Below, in pieces: positions 1 to 4,707 of a stretch of DNA of 6,372 bases. The stretch comes from Candidatus Sulfopaludibacter sp. SbA3 (lineage in GTDB: Bacteria; Acidobacteriota; Terriglobia; Bryobacterales; Bryobacteraceae), in NCBI GenBank assembly GCA_945900935.1, contig CAMDKT010000359.1, positions 1 through 6,372 of the forward strand, in the 5' to 3' direction. A program made the translations under genes and the position numbers. The notes under the pieces were generated by a model. That model ran no database searches, was not told the DNA's origin, and saw nothing but the letters and a program-made list of their open reading frames with translations. Every line of letters begins with the position of its first letter. Position 1 is the stretch's first letter.

Positions 1-1
1 T

Positions 2-586
2 GAGCGCGCGGCGACGGCCATCCTGCGCGGCAAGGTCGTGGCCATTCCCACCGATGCGCGATACGCCTTAGTCGCCGATCCATTCAATTTACGAGCGGTC
101 GCGCGGGTCTTCGCGGCGAAGGGGCGGGAAAAAGTGAGATCGTTGCCGCTGTTGGTTTCCGACTCGATCATGGCGGAGGAGTTGGCGAGCGAGGCGTCGG
201 CGCGTTTCCGAATCCTGATGCGCCATTACTGGCCGGGGCCGCTGACGATCATCGTGCCGGCATCGGGAAAGGTGCCGCTGCGGGTGACGGGGAATACCGG
301 GCGCGTGGCCATGCGCCAATCGAATTCGAAGGTGGCCCAGGCGCTGATTGAGCGGATAAACCAACCTCTGATTGCGACCAGCGCCAATCTGAGCGGGCAG
401 CCAACGTGCGCCAGCGGCATTGAGGTTTTCGGAACGATGGATGGGCGCCTGGATCTGGTGCTGGATGGTGGAACCTGTCCGGGGCTGGGATCGACGACGG
501 TGGACATCACCGAACCGTTCTGGAAAGTGATAAAAGAAGGCGCGATTTTGGAGCGGGAATTGGCGGAAGCGTTGCAGGGTACGTAA
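2..586 (+). CDS. tsaC: YrdC-family L-threonylcarbamoyladenylate synthase, 5'-truncated by the window
   Basis: The YrdC/TsaC/Sua5 family makes threonylcarbamoyl-AMP from threonine, bicarbonate and ATP in the cytoplasm. This is the first step of t6A37 modification of ANN-decoding tRNAs. The frame is open from base 2, and the GTG at 38 is an internal Val in the conserved opening strand VVAIPTD, so the true start lies upstream. Family marks seen are KGR with downstream LPLLV (from about 117), WPGPLT (230-247), ATSANLSG (374-397), GGTCPGLGSTTVD and a final IKEGAI. The protein ends just after the YrdC domain, so it is the short form without a C-terminal Sua5 domain. Several usual residues differ: DARYAL where PTDTVYGL-like sequence is common, RQSN where RVPxH is usual, and Arg for the second Lys of the KxR...K motif. 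It may be a diverged paralogue. The symbol follows family membership and activity is not proven. Confidence 0.85.
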   Translation, partial: ERAATAILRGKVVAIPTDARYALVADPFNLRAVARVFAAKGREKVRSLPLLVSDSIMAEELASEASARFRILMRHYWPGPLTIIVPASGKVPLRVTGNTGRVAMRQSNSKVAQALIERINQPLIATSANLSGQPTCASGIEVFGTMDGRLDLVLDGGTCPGLGSTTVDITEPFWKVIKEGAILERELAEALQGT

Positions 587-652
587 CGGCTGTTACAAAT
601 TGTGTTAAAGTCATGAGGCGTTTGAGTAGTACGACCGACCTTCGGGGGCGAT

Positions 653-1696
653 ATGAAATATTTTCTGCAGCGAGATGGCCGCACGTATGGGCCGTATTCC
701 TACGACGATTTGAAGCGGTATCAGGCTGAGAACCGGATTGGGCCGACCGATCAGGTTCGACGGGAAGACAGCCAGCAGTGGGAACCGTGGCAGCAGGTGT
801 TGAACCCTGCTCCGGCGGCCCCGGTGCCGGCGATGCCGCCGATTCAGCAGGGGTTTGGAGGATATACGCCGCCCGCGGCGCCGCAGCCGCAACCCCAGCA
901 ACCGGCGTTTGGACAGCCGCCTCAGCAGGGGTTTGGTGGTCAGCCGTCGGCGTTTGGGAATAACCCGCCCGCGTATAGCGGCGGATTTGGACAGCCGCCT
1001 GCCGAACAGGGGTTTGGCGGATTCGGCCAGCAGCCGCAGGCCCCGAAGCCTTCCGACGTGCCCGGCGCGTTTGGCGCGTTTGGCGCGCAGGGCGGTTACG
1101 GCGGTCCCCCGCAAGGGCAGCAGGGCGGTTATGGAGGGCAGCCCTATGGGCAGCAGGGAGCCCCCGGCGGCTTCGGCGGGCAACCCATGATGCCGCATCA
1201 GGGCGGCGGGTACGGTGGCGGCGCTGTCGGACCCATGCCGCCGGACATGCAGTGGTGGCTGGTGGCGCTCATCGGGATCTTTTGCGGATTTTTCACGCTC
1301 TTCTGGGTATTCAAGCAGGTGACGTTTGTAAAGAAGATCGACCCGCAGTGCCAAGCCGGAAAGTTCTATCTGATGGGAATCGGAGCGATGTTAGTTGGCT
1401 ATGTTCTGATGTTTATGTCTGTGCTGTTTGCCTCGGGCAGTTTAACTGAACTGGCTGTGGTCTTTCCGATGCTTGGAATGGTGGTTGTGCTGGCGGGGGT
1501 GGTGTGCTTGTACATCGGGCATTTCAAAATGCGCGCGTCGATCCACAATTACTACACAATGGTAGAGCCGATGGGCATCAACTTGATGGACACGTCGGGC
1601 GCCCTGCTCACGTTCTTCTTTTCGATCTACTTTTTCCAATTCCACTTCTTCAATATTGCCGCCCGTAAAAAGGCGATGGGCCATCCCGCGGTTTAG
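653..1696 (+). CDS. GYF_2-domain protein with Gly/Gln/Pro-rich linker and four membrane helices
   Basis: Three-part protein of 347 residues. Residues 3-50 (YFLQRDGRTYGPYSYDDL, then a W-P-W tail) match the GYF_2/DUF4339 fold, a small domain thought to bind peptides or partner proteins. Residues about 52-198 are low complexity, rich in Gln, Gly, Pro and Phe, with repeats such as QQGFGG, FGQPP and QGGYGG. Residues 201-221, 238-259, 267-290 and 314-336 are predicted membrane helices, with conserved-looking stretches FVKKIDP and FKMRASIHNYYTMVEPMG between them. The last helix ends in NIAARKKAMG, resembling small DUF4234-type membrane domains in layout. A G5 run at 644-648 just before the ATG can serve as ribosome-binding site. 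The gene lies 66 bases after the YrdC gene. With the short N-terminal domain before the helices and no signal peptide, the GYF part and linker are probably cytoplasmic. Function is unknown; a membrane scaffold is a guess. Confidence 0.85.
   Translation: MKYFLQRDGRTYGPYSYDDLKRYQAENRIGPTDQVRREDSQQWEPWQQVLNPAPAAPVPAMPPIQQGFGGYTPPAAPQPQPQQPAFGQPPQQGFGGQPSAFGNNPPAYSGGFGQPPAEQGFGGFGQQPQAPKPSDVPGAFGAFGAQGGYGGPPQGQQGGYGGQPYGQQGAPGGFGGQPMMPHQGGGYGGGAVGPMPPDMQWWLVALIGIFCGFFTLFWVFKQVTFVKKIDPQCQAGKFYLMGIGAMLVGYVLMFMSVLFASGSLTELAVVFPMLGMVVVLAGVVCLYIGHFKMRASIHNYYTMVEPMGINLMDTSGALLTFFFSIYFFQFHFFNIAARKKAMGHPAV
845..1240 (+). repeat. Low-complexity coding repeats for the Gly/Gln/Pro/Phe linker
   Basis: This part of the GYF_2 gene is built from short imperfect direct repeats. 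A 15-base unit, tttggacagccgcct, occurs exactly at 908-922 and 986-1000. A 9-base unit (ggcgcgttt) runs in tandem at 1064-1087. Two near-copies of cagggcggttaYggMgg start at about 1088 and 1121. All copies keep the reading frame, so the protein stays open. Such tracts can change length by slippage. They are coding, not a CRISPR array: units differ in length and there are no unique spacers of fixed size. Confidence 0.7.
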
Positions 1697-1706
1697 TGAA
1701 TCTTGA

Positions 1707-1916
1707 GGGCCGTGCTATCCTACCCTTTGGAGCGTTCCTGGGAGGCAGGTATGGCCCTCATATTTGATCCGATGCCATTCGATACGGGGTCCGTCTCGTT
1801 GCAAAAACGCCGTTGAGCAAGCTCCTGACTATTCGAGTCCAGGGAGAAGCCTGCAGGTGTGCGGAGGACTCCACCCTTAGCATTTACAGGGGTCAAGGCA
1901 GGGGGTAGTACGGCAC
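1707..1916 (+). ncRNA. ssrS: 6S RNA
   Basis: 6S RNA mimics an open promoter and sequesters the housekeeping sigma-factor RNA polymerase. The gap between two protein genes folds as one long interrupted hairpin. GCCGTGCTA (1709-1717) pairs with TAGTACGGC (1906-1914), with one G-U pair. Inside it CCTTTG (1724-1729) faces CAAGG (1894-1898), and TTCCTG (1735-1740) faces CAGGGG (1887-1892). A large central bubble follows, then an apical hairpin near GCTCCTGACT (1821-1830) facing AGTCCAGGGAGAAGC (1836-1850). Family sequence marks sit in the right places: CATATTTGAT (1759-1768; E. coli has GATATTTCAT), a small GATCC/GGGTC hairpin (1766-1770/1787-1791), GTCCAGGGAGAAGCCT (1837-1852; E. coli has GTCCGTCCGAGAAGCCT), CCACC (1871-1875), and GGGGTCAAGG near the 3' end. 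The length of about 210 bases fits. The exact ends are inferred from the closing stem. No convincing promoter was seen. 6S genes often neighbour zapA, ygfA or the rny-ymdB region, which fits the ymdB gene next door. Confidence 0.85.
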
Positions 1917-1929
1917 TTCTGGTGCGCTC

Positions 1930-1949
1930 CAACCTCACCCCCCCATTTC
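1930..1949 (+). promoter_or_regulatory. C-rich leader of the ymdB gene without a Shine-Dalgarno sequence
   Basis: The 20 bases before the ymdB ATG contain a run of seven C (1938-1944) and no purine-rich motif able to pair with the 16S rRNA end. The start itself is secure, because MHILFIGDI is the normal family N-terminus. Translation therefore probably starts without Shine-Dalgarno pairing, by an unstructured or leaderless route. This is inference from sequence only. Confidence 0.5.
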
Positions 1950-2738
1950 ATGCACATTCTATTTATTGGCGACATCTATGCGTCGTCGGGTCGGCGGATT
2001 GTCGCCGACAATCTCCATCGGATCGTCACCGATGAGCGGATTGACCTGATCATCGCCAACGTCGAGAACTCCGCTGGTGGATTTGGCGTAACGCCGCAAA
2101 TTGCCGAGGACATGCTCTCAATGGGCGTCGAGGTTATGACCACCGGCAACCACGTTTGGGATAAGACGGAGATCCACGAGTATCTGCCGAGGCAGCCGCG
2201 TCTATTGCGGCCGGCCAACTACACGCCATCGCTTCCGGGGACTGGAATGTATGTCGGAAAGGCAAGGAATGGAGCGCCGTACGCGGTGTTAAATCTGCAA
2301 GGGCGAACGTTTATGGCAACCATTGACGACCCTTTCCGCAAGGTCGACGAAATGCTCGCCGACCTGCCGCCGGAAGTAAAAATCCGGTTTGTGGATTTTC
2401 ACGCGGAGGCGACTTCGGAGAAAGTGGCCTTCGGATGGCATTTGGATGGACGCGTGACCGCGGTTGTCGGCACGCACACCCACATTCCGACGGCCGACGC
2501 GCGGGTCCTGCCGGGCGGAACGGCGTACCAGACGGACGCGGGAATGACCGGATCGTACGCCGGGGTGATTGGCGTCGAGAAGTCGGCGATTTTAAGGAAG
2601 TTCAAGACGGCTCTCTCGGTAAAGATGGAGGGGGCGAAGGGGAGCGTGGAATTCCACGGGGTGATTGTGACGGCGGACCCGGCGACTGGGAAGGCAACGG
2701 CGATCAAGCGATACGATTTTCGGGAGAGCAAACTATAG
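1950..2738 (+). CDS. ymdB: YmdB/TIGR00282-family metallophosphoesterase
   Basis: Cytoplasmic calcineurin-like phosphoesterase of 262 residues, the usual family length. Bacillus subtilis YmdB is a 2',3'-cyclic nucleotide phosphodiesterase that affects biofilm and motility choices and is encoded next to RNase Y. The two-metal site is complete: D8 in FIGDI, E39 and N40 in NVENSAGG, N67 and H68 in TTGNHVWD, H151 in DFHAEATSEK, and H176 and H178 in VGTHTHIP. The spacing is almost identical to the B. subtilis enzyme. Q194-TDAGMTG is also typical. The start is fixed by the family N-terminus, although no ribosome-binding site precedes it. The gene lies about 35 bases after the predicted 6S RNA end, so it may be read through from the RNA promoter or have a promoter inside the RNA gene. 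No rny gene is visible in the window. Confidence 0.93.
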   Translation: MHILFIGDIYASSGRRIVADNLHRIVTDERIDLIIANVENSAGGFGVTPQIAEDMLSMGVEVMTTGNHVWDKTEIHEYLPRQPRLLRPANYTPSLPGTGMYVGKARNGAPYAVLNLQGRTFMATIDDPFRKVDEMLADLPPEVKIRFVDFHAEATSEKVAFGWHLDGRVTAVVGTHTHIPTADARVLPGGTAYQTDAGMTGSYAGVIGVEKSAILRKFKTALSVKMEGAKGSVEFHGVIVTADPATGKATAIKRYDFRESKL

Positions 2739-2750
2739 TTCGCGTGCTTT

Positions 2751-2773
2751 TCTGCGGTGGCTTCCTCCGCGGG
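2751..2773 (+). other. Short GC-rich hairpin just after ymdB
   Basis: GCGG-T-GG (2754-2760) can pair with CC-T-CCGC (2764-2770) around a CTT loop, with wobble pairs extending it outward. It begins 13 bases after the ymdB stop, a position suited to 3'-end protection or attenuation. No T-run follows, so it is not a standard intrinsic terminator. Confidence 0.25.
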
Positions 2774-2817
2774 ACTGCAAGTGGCTCGGGGCTTCGGCAT
2801 CGGCATCGCGGCGCGTA

Positions 2818-3024
2818 GTGGCATTGCCTTCCTATGAGGAGGGCGCGCCGGGGCGCGAGAAAGAATTGCAGGAACGATTAAGGGCCGAAGTAAGGGGTTT
2901 AGTAAACGAGGCGGACAGCCTGGAGTCGGCGGCGTTTTTTGGCGTCGTGAATCAGATGGTGCTGGCGGCTCTGTTGTACGGAGCTGTGGCGATTAAAGCC
3001 CGCCGAGCCAATTTGGCTGCGTAA
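2818..3024 (+). CDS. Small predicted single-span membrane protein, unknown
   Basis: A 68-residue reading frame not recognised as any family. Residues 12-37 form a charged, probably helical stretch (REKELQERLRAEVRGLVNEA). Residues about 38-59 are hydrophobic (FFGVVNQMVLAALLYGAVAI), and the end is basic (KARRANLAA). This is the layout of a small tail-anchored inner-membrane protein. The start is uncertain: GTG at 2818 is the first choice, with TTG at 2824 or 2860 possible, and none has a good ribosome-binding site. The frame stays open upstream to the ymdB stop, but that stretch does not look coding. Codon use from 2818 onward resembles the neighbours. It follows ymdB by 79 bases, and its last 32 bases overlap the convergent gene ending at 2993. 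The chance that it is a spurious frame is real. Confidence 0.5.
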   Translation: MALPSYEEGAPGREKELQERLRAEVRGLVNEADSLESAAFFGVVNQMVLAALLYGAVAIKARRANLAA

Positions 3025-3400
3025 GGCGCACAAGACCGGAACGGTCCCATCGCTGCCAGCGTTTATCGGAAAACTCCGCCTCCCTGCGCCAGGTTTGCCG
3101 GAGCCGGACCGGCTGGCCTCCGATGGTAACGTCGCCGGTGAAACGGGCCTCGCCGGTCAGCATACCGTGGCCGATCAGAATGCCGAAGGTGTCGGGGTCC
3201 GCCAGCACAAGTATCCACATGTCGGCTTCTTCGTGGTGGATCAGGAATGGCCGAGCGTTGAGGCCGACTCCGTAGAGTGTCTTGGCGAACAGAGCCGGTT
3301 GACCGAGCCAGGAAAAGACCGGCGGATGGGGAATCGTGGCGGCCGCCTGGGAGGCGTCAGCGGCTATCTGATCCGTGAATTCCCGATAGACAGAATGCAA
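2993..3400 (-). CDS. Conserved-looking hypothetical protein, TTG start, downstream of the SMP-30 gene
   Basis: A 135-residue soluble protein with no signal peptide or membrane segment. I do not recognise its family. It has a well-structured middle (ADMWILVLADPDTFGILIG, then TGEARFTGDVTIGGQPVRLR), suggesting a beta-rich fold, and a Trp-rich end (RWQRWDRSG, PNWLGG). Codon use is typical of the region, whereas the opposite-strand frame at 3095-3418 is low in structure, so this strand is preferred. The first usable start is TTG at 3400-3398; the next Met (residue 61) would remove nearly half the protein. The frame is the same as that of the SMP-30 gene and opens right after its TAG, with only nine bases between stop and TTG. 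Translation probably depends on reinitiation after the SMP-30 stop, and an AGAG stretch is the only weak ribosome-binding site. Confidence 0.65.
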   Translation of the reverse strand: MHSVYREFTDQIAADASQAAATIPHPPVFSWLGQPALFAKTLYGVGLNARPFLIHHEEADMWILVLADPDTFGILIGHGMLTGEARFTGDVTIGGQPVRLRQTWRREAEFSDKRWQRWDRSGLVRLTQPNWLGGL

Positions 3401-3409
3401 GCGGTTTCT

Positions 3410-4345
3410 CTATCTTAGCCCTCCGACGGGGACGGTGGCCTTATAAACGTAACCGGTGACGCGCGACATATCGGAACTCGTCAGATACAGCGTGTTACTA
3501 TCGGAGCCGCGCCCGAACTTACAATTGGTAAGCGCCTTCTGTTCCGTGGTGATTTTGTGAGTGATCTTCCCTTCCTTGGTTACCCGGTAAGCGGTGCCGA
3601 AGCTGTAACAAGTCAGCCACAACGCGCCTTCCTTATCGACGTCCATACCGTCGGCTTGGCACCCTTCAATGGTGATGAGTTCCTGGCGCTTGCCGGCGGC
3701 GCTTAGGGGCCACATTTCGATCTTGCTGGTGTTCGGCGCGGTATTGTGGGCGACGTAGAGAATTTTCTGATCGGCGCTGAGAATGATGCCATTGGGGCCG
3801 GTGATTTCGTCGCTGAATACCGAAGTCTTGCCGTCCTTGTCGATCTTGTAGATGGTGCCGTTGGGTGCCGAACCGTCGTAGCCGTTGGGCGCTGTGAAAT
3901 AGATCGTGCCGTCTTTGGCGACGGCGAGATCATTGGCGCCTTTGGAGGTCTTTGGATCTTTTTCAAAGTTTTTGGCGATTACGGAAACCTTCTTGTCCGG
4001 GGTTACTTTCAGGATTTGACGTTCATCGGTGGCGGTGGCGAAGAGCGTGTCGGCGTCATCAATCCAGAGTCCGCCGGGCCCTGCGCCGGTGGCGATGTCG
4101 AGATACTTCGACGCGCCGTCCTTCGCGTTCCATCGAACAACGCCTTTAAACGTGCCTCGGGAAGTGAAGTAGAGATTGCCCTTCGAGTCGATGGCGGGGC
4201 CCTCGGTGTTCCCCCAGGAAGCGTCGGAGGCGATGAGTTCGGCCTTGATTTCGATAGGAACCGGCGAGGGAGGAGCCGGAGTGCAGGCGGAGAGAATGCC
4301 GAGGGCGATGGCAAGGACGTTAACGGGTCGCATGCGTTGCATCAT
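3410..4345 (-). CDS. SMP-30/gluconolactonase-family lipoprotein
   Basis: A 311-residue six-bladed beta-propeller of the SMP-30/gluconolactonase/LRE-like family, whose members often hydrolyse sugar lactones. The substrate here is unknown. The N-terminus has a signal peptide with a lipobox (LSAC, Cys21) followed by a Pro-rich linker, so the mature protein should be lipid-anchored on the periplasmic side. Metal-site positions of the family are present: E48 in NTEGPAID, N138 in GANDLAV, N185 in GPNGIILS and D232 in ADGMDVD. Repeated blade endings (GNLYFTS, GTIYFTA, KILYVAH, ALWLTC, TLYLTS) mark the propeller. Three start codons are possible, at 4345, 4342 and 4333. The third gives a compact 17-residue lipoprotein signal and lies just after a -10-like box. 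The TAG stop at 3412-3410 is followed at once by the 135-residue gene, suggesting a two-gene unit. Confidence 0.88.
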   Translation of the reverse strand: MMQRMRPVNVLAIALGILSACTPAPPSPVPIEIKAELIASDASWGNTEGPAIDSKGNLYFTSRGTFKGVVRWNAKDGASKYLDIATGAGPGGLWIDDADTLFATATDERQILKVTPDKKVSVIAKNFEKDPKTSKGANDLAVAKDGTIYFTAPNGYDGSAPNGTIYKIDKDGKTSVFSDEITGPNGIILSADQKILYVAHNTAPNTSKIEMWPLSAAGKRQELITIEGCQADGMDVDKEGALWLTCYSFGTAYRVTKEGKITHKITTEQKALTNCKFGRGSDSNTLYLTSSDMSRVTGYVYKATVPVGGLR

Positions 4346-4369
4346 ATCGAACTGATAGAGTGTTTGGAA
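4341..4369 (-). promoter_or_regulatory. Possible promoter for the SMP-30 gene
   Basis: On the minus strand TATGAT (4346-4341) matches the -10 consensus at five of six bases. A weak -35, TTCCAA (4369-4364), lies 17 bases upstream. Transcription would begin near 4335-4334, just before the ATG at 4333. This would make the message leaderless and the third Met the real start. The -35 is poor, so this is a suggestion only. Confidence 0.3.
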
Positions 4370-4707
4370 TGCGAATTCTGCTCGCCGCTCTATGGATGTG
4401 CCTGCCGCCGGCTAAAGTGCGTTGGCAGACGGCGCTGCCGGTGAAGCAGGCGCTGGTTAAAATGAAATTCGGAGCCGATGCGGCCACCTCGACGCAGGCG
4501 CGGCAATTACTCGCGTCGGCCGATAACGTTTATCTGATTGTGATGGAGGGGTTGCCGCAAAGGATTGCACAGATGGGCGGGGCGAGGCTGCAGGCGAATT
4601 TGAAGAAGTCCACGATGTTAAAGCGGGGGGATAAGCCGCCGATTCTACCGATGCAGATTGAAGTTGGCGGACATGGTAATGGATGGGAAGTTGACGCTTT
4701 AGGATGA
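4369..4707 (+). CDS. Short exported protein, probably damaged by an internal out-of-frame deletion
   Basis: Residues 1-15 (MRILLAALWMCLPPA) look like a short signal peptide. The rest of the 112-residue product contains ASADNVYLIVMEGLPQ and LKKSTMLKRGDKPPI. This reminds me of small secreted acidobacterial proteins with YxIAVxGLP and LKxKGKPxI stretches, recalled from memory. Those proteins end in a segment like KLKDMVxxGKLEL. Here this end is found not in the gene's own frame but in the next one: RLKLADMVMDGKLTL followed by TAG at 4700-4702. In its own frame the gene ends with the unconvincing GGHGNGWEVDALG. A middle segment therefore seems lost, with a frame change between about 4637 and 4657. 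ATG at 4369 is preferred to GTG at 4360 because it gives the best signal peptide. The TGA stop overlaps the next gene's ATG (ATGA), so translation of the two is probably coupled. It may be a pseudogene. Confidence 0.55.
   Translation: MRILLAALWMCLPPAKVRWQTALPVKQALVKMKFGADAATSTQARQLLASADNVYLIVMEGLPQRIAQMGGARLQANLKKSTMLKRGDKPPILPMQIEVGGHGNGWEVDALG

Noticed and set aside
583..596. Perfect inverted repeat GTAAC-ggct-GTTAC over the YrdC stop codon
   Set aside because: Only five base pairs and no T-run after it; too weak to call a terminator or operator.
592..652. Promoter for the GYF_2 gene (TTACAA and TTGTGT as -35 candidates)
   Set aside because: No acceptable -10 hexamer at normal spacing, so no promoter is called.
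908..1140. Repeats that could suggest a CRISPR-like or minisatellite array
   Set aside because: Units vary in length, keep the reading frame and encode the low-complexity linker; no regular spacers.
611..1354. Long minus-strand open frame of 247 codons opposite the GYF_2 gene
   Set aside because: Arg/Leu-rich product typical of the reverse of a GC-rich repetitive gene; the + strand product has a clear domain and membrane helices.
1720..1938. Minus-strand 72-codon frame in the gap before ymdB
   Set aside because: It lies on the predicted 6S RNA, has no recognisable protein features, and the RNA structure explains the region better.
3095..3418. Plus-strand 107-codon frame opposite the unknown minus-strand gene
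   Set aside because: Composition lacks folded-protein patterns; the minus-strand product has alternating hydrophobic strands and neighbour-like codon use.
3746..4444. Plus-strand 232-codon frame opposite the SMP-30 gene
   Set aside because: Antisense shadow of a clear beta-propeller lipoprotein; no recognisable domain.
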